A DNA stretch of 64,000 bases from PALSA-505 sp963762615. GTDB taxonomy: Bacteria > Actinomycetota > Actinomycetes > Streptosporangiales > Streptosporangiaceae. This document shows positions 8,125-15,812 of the stretch, piece after piece. How positions within the stretch are numbered: position 1 is the stretch's first letter; every line of letters starts with the position of its first letter. Under the pieces are notes generated by a model that was given only the letters and a program-made list of their open reading frames with translations, ran no database searches and was not told the DNA's origin. Made by a program: the position numbers and the translations under genes. The DNA lies in the NCBI GenBank assembly GCA_963762615.1, contig CAVXLG010000013.1:992001-1056000 (forward strand). The letters are read 5' to 3'.

Positions 8125-9111
8125 ATGAGTGTCCGGTACGCCCTGCTCGCCCTGTTGAGTCAGGGACCCAAGTGCGGCGTGCAGCTCCGCGATGAGTTCG
8201 AGGCCAGGACCGGCGAGGTATGGCCGCCGGACGCGGCGCCGGTGTCCACGACGCTGCAGCGGCTCGAACGCGCCGGGCTGGCCGAGCGCGACGACAGCCC
8301 GGCGGTACCCGGTGCCGGGCTGGCGGTACCCGGTGATGGGCTGACAGAGCCCGATGCCGGGATGGCGGTACCCGGTGCCGGGCTGGCCGAGCCCGGCGAA
8401 AGGCTGGCGGTACCCGGTGACAGGCTGGCCGAGTCCGGTGCCGGGCTGGCCGAGCCCAGCGACAGGCTGGCCGAGCCGGGGGCCGGGCTGACGGTACCCG
8501 GCGATGCCCGGGCGGACGGCCCGGATAAGCGATACCGGATCACCGCCGACGGGGAGCGGGATCTTGCCGGGTGGCTGCGCGCGGCCCCGGATTCGGCCTG
8601 TCCGCCGCATGATGAGCTGGCGGCGAAGATCATGGTGGCGCTGCAGGTGCCCGGCACCGACGTGCATCAGGTGGTCCAGGTGCACCGCCGCTACGTGATG
8701 GAGCGGATGCAGCAGTGGACCCGGATCAAGGAACACCTGGCCGATCACGATCTGGGCCGGGTGCTGGTGGTCGACGGCGAGCTGTCCCGGCTGGACTCGG
8801 TGATCCGGTGGCTAGACGCCGCTAACGGCCGCCTCGAGCGCGCCGCCCTCCTGCCCGGAGCTGTTATGCCAGCGTTGCCCCGGTCGAGCCCGGAAGGGAC
8901 GAGCGGGGCGGCAGATGACCGCATCCGGATCTCCGACGCCGACCGGGAACGCGCCACCGCGCGGTTGCGCGACCACTACGCCGAGGGCCGGCTCACCCGC
9001 GAGGAACTGGACGAACGGGTCACGGCGGCGCTGAATGCCAGGATCATCGGTGACCTGCGCCGCGTCATGGCCGACCTTCCCGGGCCCGCGCCTGACTTGC
9101 AGGAGGCCTGA
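8125..9111 (+). CDS. PadR-type regulator with heptapeptide-repeat insertion and C-terminal DUF1707 domain
   Basis: 328 residues. Residues 1-58 are a PadR winged helix nearly identical in plan to the regulator at 4292-4873. Where that paralogue has a short wing, this one has ten 7-residue repeats (60-129; consensus Ala-Val/Glu-Pro-Gly-x-Gly/Arg-Leu), after which the wing strand resumes (Lys-Arg-Tyr-Arg-Ile-Thr-Ala-Asp-Gly). The helical PadR C-domain follows, then about 50 residues (Ile-Ser-Asp-Ala-Asp-Arg-Glu, Tyr-Ala-Glu-Gly-Arg-Leu-Thr, Glu-Leu-Asp-Glu-Arg) that match DUF1707, a small domain usually found at the N-terminus of actinobacterial membrane proteins. Last gene of the exporter operon, 25 bp after the permease. 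I chose the ATG at 8125 because it aligns with the paralogue's start; an in-frame GTG lies at 8062. Confidence 0.85.
   Translation: MSVRYALLALLSQGPKCGVQLRDEFEARTGEVWPPDAAPVSTTLQRLERAGLAERDDSPAVPGAGLAVPGDGLTEPDAGMAVPGAGLAEPGERLAVPGDRLAESGAGLAEPSDRLAEPGAGLTVPGDARADGPDKRYRITADGERDLAGWLRAAPDSACPPHDELAAKIMVALQVPGTDVHQVVQVHRRYVMERMQQWTRIKEHLADHDLGRVLVVDGELSRLDSVIRWLDAANGRLERAALLPGAVMPALPRSSPEGTSGAADDRIRISDADRERATARLRDHYAEGRLTREELDERVTAALNARIIGDLRRVMADLPGPAPDLQEA
8302..8511 (+). repeat. Ten 21-bp tandem repeats inside the second padR gene
   Basis: Ten in-frame 21-bp units encode heptapeptides of the form Ala-(Val/Glu)-Pro-Gly-x-(Gly/Arg)-Leu. Units starting at 8302, 8365 and others carry GCGGTACCCGGTG, while alternate ones begin GCCGAGCCC. 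They are absent from the paralogous gene upstream, so they expanded after the duplication. The Val-Pro-Gly-x-Gly pattern resembles elastin-like flexible sequence. Confidence 0.95.
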
Positions 9112-9130
9112 ACGCTGCTGTCGGCTGGGG

Positions 9131-9197
9131 TGCCGCCAACTGGGATGCCGCCAACTGGGATGCCGCCAACTGGGATGCCGCCAACTGGGATGCCGCC
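9131..9197 (+). repeat. 15-bp tandem repeat, four copies plus a partial
   Basis: TGCCGCCAACTGGGA is repeated exactly at 9131, 9146, 9161 and 9176, with a partial fifth copy at 9191-9197. It lies in the 150-bp spacer between the second padR gene and the methyltransferase gene. No function is apparent; it may be a replication-slippage array. Confidence 0.95.
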
Positions 9198-9263
9198 CGC
9201 GCAGCGGCCGGTGCTGGCGGGTAGCGGTTGACGGCATGACGGGCTGGGGTGAGGCTTGCGGCT

Positions 9264-10031
9264 GTGACCGGGACGCCTGATCATGTGCTCCGTAACCGCT
9301 CGGCCTGGGACCAGTGGGCCGCTGACTATGCCGGGCCGGGCCTGCGCAACTGGGCGGCGACTGAGCCCAGCTGGGGAATCTGGGGAATCGCCGAGGCGCG
9401 GGCCGGCGTGCTACCGCCCGATCTGGACGGCCGGGACTGCATCGAGCTGGGCTGCGGCACCGGCTACGTGTCGGCCTGGCTGGCCCGCCGCGGCGCCTGC
9501 CCGGTCGGCCTGGACAACTCCGCGGCGCAGCTGGCGACCGCCCGCTATCTGCAGGACCGGTTCGGGCTGCGGTTCCCGCTGATCCACGCCAGCGCCGAGC
9601 AGGCCCCGTTCGCCGGCGCCAGCTTCGATCTGGCGATCTCCGAATACGGCGCCAGCATCTGGTGCGACCCGTACGCCTGGATCCCCGAGGCCGCCCGGCT
9701 GCTGCGCCCGGGCGGCGAGCTGATCTTCCTAGTGAACTCGACCCTGCTCATGCTCACCACTCCCGACCAGGACGGCCTGCCGGCCACCGAGCGGCTGCTA
9801 CGGCCCTACTTCGGCATGCACCGCTTTACCTGGCCCGGCGACGACTCGGTCGAGTTTCACCTCGGCCACGGTGAGATGATCCGGCTGCTGCGCGGCTGCG
9901 GCCTGCAGGTGGAGGAACTCCTCGAGCTGCGCCCGCCGCCCGACGCGGTCGCATCGCACCCGCTCGCTACCCGGGAATGGGCCCGGCAATGGCCCTGCGA
10001 AGAAGTCTGGAAGGCCCGCAAACTGCCCTGA
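9264..10031 (+). CDS. Class I SAM-dependent methyltransferase
   Basis: About 255 residues. Motif I is Glu-Leu-Gly-Cys-Gly-Thr-Gly-Tyr-Val-Ser, followed by the acidic turn Gly-Leu-Asp-Asn-Ser, motif II-like Asp-Leu-Ala-Ile-Ser-Glu-Tyr-Gly and Leu-Leu-Arg-Pro-Gly-Gly-Glu-Leu. The N-terminal His-Val-Leu-Arg-Asn-Arg-x-x-Trp-Asp-x-Trp-Ala is a common start of actinobacterial methyltransferases of this type. Substrate unknown. I prefer the GTG at 9264, placed after GGGGTGAGG; another GTG at 9249 would add five residues. It is monocistronic. Confidence 0.88.
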   Translation: MTGTPDHVLRNRSAWDQWAADYAGPGLRNWAATEPSWGIWGIAEARAGVLPPDLDGRDCIELGCGTGYVSAWLARRGACPVGLDNSAAQLATARYLQDRFGLRFPLIHASAEQAPFAGASFDLAISEYGASIWCDPYAWIPEAARLLRPGGELIFLVNSTLLMLTTPDQDGLPATERLLRPYFGMHRFTWPGDDSVEFHLGHGEMIRLLRGCGLQVEELLELRPPPDAVASHPLATREWARQWPCEEVWKARKLP

Positions 10032-10285
10032 AGCGATTTCCCACCGCTAACGGAACTCCAAACGGAAACGGTGCCGCCGTGAACGCAGGCGGTCGAGCTC
10101 GCGCGCGGCGCGGTCCTGGCCTCAGGTGCCTGCCTTCCCCATGACGTGCCGGTCATCCGGTGGGGCCGCACCGACCCGGACCCCCTCCGCCGGGTCGGCC
10201 TGCCTGGCGGCAGATACCGCCGCACGCAGCCGGCGCCGGGCACCCGCCGGGCCAGCCGCCCGCGCGGGGCTGGCCAGGCCGGCCG

Positions 10286-10578
10286 AGATCCCACGGCAAA
10301 CGGCCCGGACAGGCGCATACTGGTAGTGATGAAGCCAGCCCGCGCCGCGTCCCGGCGCTTCCTGCCCACCAGTCCCTTCGCCCCCCCGGCCGCCGACCCG
10401 CCGGCCGAGCAGTTCGCGGTGCGGGATCAGGTCACCCACGACACCTACGGCCTCGGCCGGGTCATCGCCGTCGAGGCCGACACCGCCCTGGTCGTGGACT
10501 TCGGCTCACGCCGCGTACGGATCACGACGCCGTGCGCCAAGCTGACCAAGCTCTGATACCGCCCGCGGCACCAGCCGG
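10286..10578 (+). repeat. 293-bp direct repeat, copy 1
   Basis: Identical to 16682-16974 except for one silent base (10424 G versus 16820 C). The unit contains about 43 bp of upstream DNA, the complete 75-codon Tudor-like gene and 22 bp after its stop. Weaker similarity extends about 20 bp to the left. The flanks then differ completely. Confidence 0.97.
10329..10556 (+). CDS. Small UvrD/PcrA-C-terminus-like (Tudor-fold) protein, copy 1
   Basis: 75 residues: a basic N-terminus (Lys-Pro-Ala-Arg-Ala-Ala-Ser-Arg-Arg-Phe-Leu-Pro), a Pro-rich linker, then a compact beta domain Val-Thr-His-Asp-Thr-Tyr-Gly-Leu-Gly-Arg-Val-Ile-Ala-Val-Glu ending Val-Val-Asp-Phe-Gly-Ser and Lys-Leu-Thr-Lys-Leu. That domain strongly resembles the C-terminal Tudor-like domain of UvrD/PcrA helicases, which binds RNA polymerase, and the fold of CarD-like proteins. 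Stand-alone versions are widespread and uncharacterised in actinobacteria. An RNA-polymerase-associated or transcription-repair-related role is an inference. The same protein is encoded again at 16725-16952. Confidence 0.8.
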   Translation: MKPARAASRRFLPTSPFAPPAADPPAEQFAVRDQVTHDTYGLGRVIAVEADTALVVDFGSRRVRITTPCAKLTKL

Positions 10579-10848
10579 ACGCCGAAGTCACGGTCTTGCG
10601 GGCGGCGGCCTGGGCTCTGCTGGTGTGCGGCCGCGTGCTGTGACGGGCCGAGGCGGGTGCAGGACGGCCGATGTGATGCTCTGTAGGCGGGGGGCAGTAC
10701 GACGTGGCCGCCTCGTGGCGACGGGTCATGCCGATGCTGGCTCGGCAGGTGCACGTCGTCGCGTTTGACCGGGGGAAGGCTCGGCGCGGGCCGCCGTCAT
10801 CTGATCCGGTCATCCTCTCCCGCCAGGCGGGCGTCCTGGCATCGGTGA

Positions 10849-11784
10849 TCACCAGTCCCGCGGCGCGCCCGTACGGGCCGGCCTGGCATACCAGCGCCCC
10901 GCGGCGCGGTGGAACAGCATCGCTCGCTCGTCTTCGGAGAACCCGGAGAAGATGGTGTCGTAGGCCGTGTAGAGGGGCTCGAATCCGGATCGCAGGTTCT
11001 CGATCGGCAGGTCTGACCCGAGCATGCACCGCTCGGGGCCGAACATCTCGGTGACATCTAGCAGCCAAGGACGTATCTGCGCGAGGGTCCAGTCACCGAA
11101 GATCGTGCCGATGGCGTCGATGCGGGTGGCCACGTTGGGGGCGGCCGCCACGCCGGCGAGGCGGCGCATGTGCTCGGCGCGACTTCCGCCGCTAGGGTTG
11201 GCCGGCCAGCCGAAATGGTCGACAACGATCTTCAGGCCGGGGAACTCTGCCGCCAGCCTGGCCACGATACCCAGCTGGCCAGATGTCGCCTCGACGGTCG
11301 CAACCAGGTCGTGGCCGGCCAGCAGTGCCAGGTTGTCCCTGACGAGCGGATCATCGAGAGGATCCCCGTGGCTGACTGCCTGCCCGGACAATCCCGCCAC
11401 CAGGCGCATCCGCACGCTGCGGATGAGCGGCTGGTGGCGACTGCGCTCGACGAGATCGGCAAACGCCGCCGACATCGGATCACCCAACGTGACCATCGCG
11501 ATGACCGGCGGTCCCCCGTTCTGCTGCCGGCCGACCCATTCTGCCGCCGCCATCGGATCGGCGGCCCCGGCGTCTGACCAGATCACTCCGTGCACGTCAT
11601 AGCCGGACGTTTCGCGCCGGTAGTCGGACAAGGCGTACACGTCGGGGAGGCTGTCGTAGTCGCCGAGCATGTCCCGGACAACTGTGCGATCAGAGAGCCA
11701 GAACACCGGGTTGTCGCGCTGATTCCACAGGTGCACGTTGCAGTCAACGACCGGGCCGATGTCCGGCCGATTCCGGAAAGCCAC
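10849..11784 (-). CDS. Amidohydrolase family (amidohydrolase-2) TIM-barrel protein
   Basis: 311 residues. The N-terminal Val-Val-Asp-Cys-Asn-Val-His-Leu-Trp is the metal-binding strand 1 of the amidohydrolase-2/L-fuconolactonase group, with the first His of the usual HxH replaced by Asn. The other hallmarks are present: Val-Val-Asp-His-Phe-Gly-Trp-Pro in the middle and Met-Leu-Gly-Ser-Asp-Leu-Pro-Ile near the end. Family members hydrolyse lactones or decarboxylate aromatic acids. Loss of one histidine may mean one metal only or a changed activity. Starts at a GTG; stands alone. The adjoining spacers (10557-10848 and 11785-12067) hold nothing that I can support. Confidence 0.8.
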   Translation of the reverse strand: MAFRNRPDIGPVVDCNVHLWNQRDNPVFWLSDRTVVRDMLGDYDSLPDVYALSDYRRETSGYDVHGVIWSDAGAADPMAAAEWVGRQQNGGPPVIAMVTLGDPMSAAFADLVERSRHQPLIRSVRMRLVAGLSGQAVSHGDPLDDPLVRDNLALLAGHDLVATVEATSGQLGIVARLAAEFPGLKIVVDHFGWPANPSGGSRAEHMRRLAGVAAAPNVATRIDAIGTIFGDWTLAQIRPWLLDVTEMFGPERCMLGSDLPIENLRSGFEPLYTAYDTIFSGFSEDERAMLFHRAAGRWYARPARTGAPRDW

Positions 11785-12067
11785 CGGCTCAATCTACTTG
11801 GCCCGGCTGCGCGCACCGGATTGCCGCTGGCCGCCCGGATCGGCGGCGATGCGCGCCGCACCGGGACGGATGCATACAGCGAAGTGCGTGACGAAGCACC
11901 GCGCTGACGTCGGGTACGCCGCCGCCAGCCTGACCCTGGGCCTGCTCACCGGGAAGCCGGAGCCTCGCATCGTCCTCGCGCGCGGCAGGCCGCGGTTCCG
12001 GGCAGCAGGTAGCGATGGCGCGGCCCGGACGTCATGATGGATCACGGCAGCTGGCCGGAGGGACGGC

Positions 12068-13843
12068 ATGCGGACGCTGTGGCGGGACGAGGACGGCGGG
12101 TGGCGGACCACGCTGCGCGGCCGTCAGGTGCTTGCCGATCCGCGGATCAACAAGGGAACGGCGTTCGACGACAGCGAGCGCCGCGACCTCGGCCTGACCG
12201 GGCTGATCCCTTCCGCGCACTTCACCCTGGAGGACCAGGTCGCGCGCGTCTACGCGCAGTACCGGCGGCAGCCCGACGACCTGGCCCGCAACGTCACCCT
12301 GAACGCGCTGCACGACCGCAACGAGGTCCTGTTCTACCGGCTGCTGACCAGCTACCTGAACGAGATGCTGCCGATCGTCTACACGCCGACGGTCGGGCAG
12401 GCGATCGAGCACTACAGCGGTGAGTACCGGCGGCCCCGCGGGATCTACCTGTCCGTAGATCACCCGGAACTGATAGAGACTTCGCTGCTCGACTCCGACC
12501 TCGGGCCGGACGAGGTCAACCTGATCGTGGCGACTGACGCGGGCGCCATTCTGGGAATCGGAGACTGGGGGGTAGGCGGCATCCACATCGCGGTGGGGAA
12601 GCTCGCCGTCTACACCGCGGCGGGCGGGATCGATCCTGCCCGCACGATCCCGGTCATGCTGGACGTGGGGACCGACCGGCAGAGCCTGCTCGAGGACCCG
12701 CTCTATATCGGTAACCGTCATCCCCGGGTGCCCGCGGCTGAGTACGACGCCTTCCTCGATGAGTTCGTGCGCGCGGTCGGCAAGCTGTTCCCGCTGGCCC
12801 TGGTGCACTGGGAGGATCTCGGGGTTGCGAATGCCCGGCGGCTGCTCGAGCGGTACCGGGATGAGCGGCTGACTTTCAATGACGATATCCAGGGCACGGG
12901 TGCGGTCAACCTGGCCGCCGTGCTCGCCGCGACCAGAGCGACCGGGGTATCGCTGCCAGGCCACCGGATCGTGATCTTCGGAATGGGGACGGCCGGGGCA
13001 GGCATCGCCGACCAGCTGACCGCGGCCATGGTGGCCGAGGGAGTACCGGAGCCGGAGGCCAGGAAGCGGTTGTGGGCGGTCAACCGTCCAGGCCTGCTGA
13101 CGCGGGACATGACAGCGCTCAGCGACCCGCAACGCCGGTACGCCCGCGACCCGGCAGAGGTGGCGGACTGGTACCGCGACGGCCGCCCGGGAAAGCACGC
13201 GGTTCCGGCAGGGCACGCGGGGCCAGGAGGCCAGCTGATGCCAGGCAGCCCGGGGGCGGCCGATGGCCTCGGTCTCGCCGAGGTGGTCGGCCGAGTCCAC
13301 CCCACGCTGCTGATCGGGACCTCCGCGAGGACAGGGGCCTTTACCGAGGCGGTCGTCCGCGACATGGCGGCCCACGCCGAGCGGCCGGTGATCCTTCCGA
13401 TGTCCAACCCGACCGCCCTGTCCGAGGCGGTACCGGCCGACCTCATCAGGTGGACCGGCGGCCGCGCGCTGGTAGCCACCGGGAGCCCGTTCGGGGCCGT
13501 GGACCACGCCGGCATCCGCTATGAGATCAGCCAGGCCAACAACGCTCTGATCTTCCCGGGCCTGGGCCTCGGCGTGATCGCCGCCCGGGCGCGGCGCGTG
13601 ACCGATGGGATGCTGCTGGCGGCTGCCCGCGCGGTCGCGGACCTGGTGGACATCTCGACCCCGGGCGCCCCGCTGCTGCCGCGGGTCGTGGACCTGCGGG
13701 AAACGTCGGTCGCGGTGGCCGCCGCCGTCGCCACGGCCGCCGAGGCGGAAGGCGTCGCGTCTGCCCCGCTGGATGCCGACCTCGTCGGCCAGGTGCGTGC
13801 GCTGATGTGGGAGCCCCGCTACCGCCCGGTCCGGCCAGCCTGA
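12068..13843 (+). CDS. maeA: NAD-dependent malic enzyme
   Basis: 591 residues. Oxidative decarboxylation of malate to pyruvate is indicated by the malic signature Phe-Asn-Asp-Asp-Ile-Gln-Gly-Thr-Gly, the N-terminal Glu-Met-Leu-Pro-Ile-Val-Tyr-Thr-Pro-Thr-Val-Gly, the Asp-Arg-Gln-Ser-Leu-Leu segment and a Rossmann fingerprint Gly-Met-Gly-Thr-Ala-Gly-Ala-Gly. Length and motifs fit the large (eukaryote/SfcA-like) NAD form rather than the short MaeB form. A Gly/Pro-rich insertion (about residues 375-400) in the NAD domain is unusual and may be a surface loop. The ATG follows GGAGGGACGGC. No operon partners. Confidence 0.93.
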   Translation: MRTLWRDEDGGWRTTLRGRQVLADPRINKGTAFDDSERRDLGLTGLIPSAHFTLEDQVARVYAQYRRQPDDLARNVTLNALHDRNEVLFYRLLTSYLNEMLPIVYTPTVGQAIEHYSGEYRRPRGIYLSVDHPELIETSLLDSDLGPDEVNLIVATDAGAILGIGDWGVGGIHIAVGKLAVYTAAGGIDPARTIPVMLDVGTDRQSLLEDPLYIGNRHPRVPAAEYDAFLDEFVRAVGKLFPLALVHWEDLGVANARRLLERYRDERLTFNDDIQGTGAVNLAAVLAATRATGVSLPGHRIVIFGMGTAGAGIADQLTAAMVAEGVPEPEARKRLWAVNRPGLLTRDMTALSDPQRRYARDPAEVADWYRDGRPGKHAVPAGHAGPGGQLMPGSPGAADGLGLAEVVGRVHPTLLIGTSARTGAFTEAVVRDMAAHAERPVILPMSNPTALSEAVPADLIRWTGGRALVATGSPFGAVDHAGIRYEISQANNALIFPGLGLGVIAARARRVTDGMLLAAARAVADLVDISTPGAPLLPRVVDLRETSVAVAAAVATAAEAEGVASAPLDADLVGQVRALMWEPRYRPVRPA

Positions 13844-13878
13844 GCCCGGCCGACCAGCGCCCGGCCCGGACTATCCGG

Positions 13879-14364
13879 TTACCGCCGGGATTTCGGCTCG
13901 AGGCTGCTGGCAGGGCGAAGCGCGCCGTCGTCGCCGAGGTCGTTGAGCACGGCCGGCAGGCCCACGCTGAGCATCTTCCTGCGGACGCGGCCCAGCAGCC
14001 TGGCCATGAAGAGGCCGCCGATACCGGTGAACCCGGTGTGCTCGTAGCTGAACCGGGTACCGCCGGCGTGCGGTTCGAGCCGGTAGGCGACCTTCGTGAC
14101 GTCGCCGCCTTCGTCGCCGGCCCACGAGTAGCGCAGCAGTGACGGCGCGTCTGCTTCCAGCACCTCGCAGTAGACGACCCCGCCCCAGCCGGGTTTCGGC
14201 TTCGCGACGAACCGGAACTTCGTGCCCACCACGGGGGTGAATCCCTCCGGCCGCCCGCCGGCGCCGGTCGCGGTCCAAAGCGGGATGAGCGCCGGGTCGG
14301 TCACCGCACGCCAGACCTTCGCGGGGGGATGGGGGTAGTCACGGACGATCCGGATGTCAGTCAC
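13879..14364 (-). CDS. SRPBCC (polyketide cyclase/START-like) family protein
   Basis: 161 residues starting at a GTG (14364-14362) preceded by GAGGAGTTCCC. N-terminal Tyr-Pro-His-Pro-Pro-Ala-Lys-Val-Trp-Arg-Ala-Val-Thr-Asp-Pro and later Gly-Gly-Thr-Arg-Phe-Ser-Tyr-Glu-His-Thr-Gly-Phe are typical of AHSA1-like SRPBCC proteins, a helix-grip fold that binds hydrophobic ligands. Its ligand is unknown. It is divergent from the TetR gene at 14475 with a shared 110-bp AT-rich spacer containing an inverted repeat, so it is the likely regulatory target of that TetR protein. Confidence 0.8.
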   Translation of the reverse strand: MTDIRIVRDYPHPPAKVWRAVTDPALIPLWTATGAGGRPEGFTPVVGTKFRFVAKPKPGWGGVVYCEVLEADAPSLLRYSWAGDEGGDVTKVAYRLEPHAGGTRFSYEHTGFTGIGGLFMARLLGRVRRKMLSVGLPAVLNDLGDDGALRPASSLEPKSRR

Positions 14365-14432
14365 GGGAACTCCTCGGGGGCGAGGGAGGGCGACGGAGAA
14401 GGAGGGCAGACTGTTCCACTTGCTAGAAAAGT

Positions 14433-14465
14433 ATAGTAGCAGAAAAAATATTGTGGCTGCACTAT
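14433..14465. promoter_or_regulatory. Candidate TetR operator between divergent SRPBCC and tetR genes
   Basis: ATAGTAGCAG (14433-14442) and CTGCACTAT (14457-14465) form an inverted repeat (ATAGT-A-GCAG against ATAGT-GCAG, one extra base) around an AT-rich centre. The region 14415-14465 is strikingly AT-rich for this genome, as expected for back-to-back promoters. The repeat ends ten bases before the tetR ATG. Confidence 0.55.
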
Positions 14466-14474
14466 GCTGAAGGC

Positions 14475-15275
14475 ATGAGCACCCCGACGGTGGAGTGGCC
14501 GCGCCCCCGCGGAACGGGGGTGCCGGAGGCCGAAGGCCTGCGAGAGCGCAAGAAACGCCTGATGCGCCAGCAGTTGTCCGACACAGCGACACAGATGTTC
14601 CTGGAGCGGGGCTTCGACGCTGTCCGGGTGTCAGAGGTCGCCGCGGCGTGCGGGGTATCGGAGAAGACGGTCTTCAACTACTTCCCCACCAAGGAGTCGC
14701 TGATCCTGGACCGGCTGGAGCCCACGATGGCCTCGCTGCGGGCCGGCCTGGCCGACCGCGGGATATCCCCGGTCCAGGCGGCGCTGCGGATCCTGGATGG
14801 CGAACTCGGCGCCCTGACGTCCCAGCTGGCCGCCCATGACGACCCGGCTCAGGCCAGCGCCATGATCCGGCGCTTCGGCGCGCTGATCCGGACCACACCC
14901 TCGCTGCGAGCCCACCAGAGCGACATGATGGACCAGTTCACCGCCGTGGCCGCGGCGGCCCTGGCAGAGCGGGCCGGGACGAGCCCCGACGACCCCGAGC
15001 CGCAGATCATGGCCAGCGCGCTGCTCGGCCTGTGGCGCATCCAGTTCCAGGCGCTGCCGAGATACCTGGACGGCACCCGCACGCCCGCAGAAGTCCGCCG
15101 GGCAGTGACCGCCGACGTCCGCCGCGCCGCCCGGCTCCTCGGTACCGGGCTGAACTCGTTCGCCCCCGTCGCGCCCGGTACGGACAGCCGACCGGACCCC
15201 CAGGCCAGCGCCGATGCTACCGAGCACGCCCCAGCGCACCCGATGACCGGCATCACCCAGGTCTTGCCGGAATAG
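14475..15275 (+). CDS. TetR family transcriptional regulator
   Basis: 266 residues. The DNA-binding domain is at about 35-85: Met-Phe-Leu-Glu-Arg-Gly-Phe-Asp-Ala-Val-Arg-Val-Ser-Glu-Val-Ala, then Val-Ser-Glu-Lys-Thr-Val-Phe-Asn-Tyr-Phe-Pro-Thr-Lys, a near-consensus TetR recognition helix. The C-terminal ligand domain is unremarkable, with a disordered Pro/Asp-rich tail. ATG 14475 is preferred over 14451 because the latter would include the end of the inferred operator. Likely controls itself and the divergent SRPBCC gene. Confidence 0.9.
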   Translation: MSTPTVEWPRPRGTGVPEAEGLRERKKRLMRQQLSDTATQMFLERGFDAVRVSEVAAACGVSEKTVFNYFPTKESLILDRLEPTMASLRAGLADRGISPVQAALRILDGELGALTSQLAAHDDPAQASAMIRRFGALIRTTPSLRAHQSDMMDQFTAVAAAALAERAGTSPDDPEPQIMASALLGLWRIQFQALPRYLDGTRTPAEVRRAVTADVRRAARLLGTGLNSFAPVAPGTDSRPDPQASADATEHAPAHPMTGITQVLPE

Positions 15276-15341
15276 CGAGAAGCTGGCCCGGCGCCCGCGG
15301 CGAGGACTTAGGTGCCAGCCGCAGGCTGGCGTCGGCGGACG

Positions 15342-15812
15342 TCAGCGTTGCGCGGCGATCTCGGCGAAATGGTCGAGGCTCCAGCCTGAGCCGACAGCGT
15401 CCCGCATGCTCTGCCAGCCGTCGCCGTGCCGGTCGAGGTTGCGGTGGGTGAGCACGACCCGGGTGCGTTCGGGTCCGTCTGGGGTGAAGGTGACCTCGAC
15501 TTCACTGGTCTTCGCCGGGTCGGTCTCGAGCTGCCAGCGCAGGTTGATATCCCAGCTGAAGCAGACCAGGTGCGGGGGGTCGTAGGCCAGCACGCGGGCC
15601 CAGCGGCACTCGCTGCCGTCGGTGCCGCGGTCAATGATGTGGCCGCCGACGCGCGGCTCGAACACCATCTCGGCGAGTTCGCCCGCAAGGATGTGGTGGC
15701 CGGGGTCCCACCAGGAGCCGATGCCCTCGGTGAACACCCGGAAGGCGTGCTCGACCGGCGCCTGGACCTCGGCCGTGGCGGTGACCGCGGTCGCTTGCAG
15801 TTGTGTGGTCAT
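15342..15812 (-). CDS. SRPBCC/AHSA1 family protein
   Basis: 156 residues; N-terminal Ala-Glu-Val-Gln-Ala-Pro-Val-Glu-His-Ala-Phe-Arg-Val-Phe-Thr-Glu-Gly, then Trp-Trp-Asp-Pro-Gly-His and Phe-Glu-Pro-Arg-Val-Gly-Gly, all typical of activator-of-Hsp90-ATPase-1-like proteins in two-gene ArsR units. Its start overlaps the stop of the upstream ArsR gene by 4 bp, so the two are translated together. ArsR-AHSA1 pairs of this kind are very common in actinobacteria; what they respond to is generally unknown. Confidence 0.85.
   Translation of the reverse strand: MTTQLQATAVTATAEVQAPVEHAFRVFTEGIGSWWDPGHHILAGELAEMVFEPRVGGHIIDRGTDGSECRWARVLAYDPPHLVCFSWDINLRWQLETDPAKTSEVEVTFTPDGPERTRVVLTHRNLDRHGDGWQSMRDAVGSGWSLDHFAEIAAQR

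Noticed and set aside
10704..10800. Segment resembling the start of an alpha/beta hydrolase (Ala-Ser-Trp-Arg-Arg-Val, His-Val-Val-Ala-Phe-Asp-Arg)
   Set aside because: Only about 25 residues are similar, with no catalytic motifs after it; too short to report as a gene remnant.
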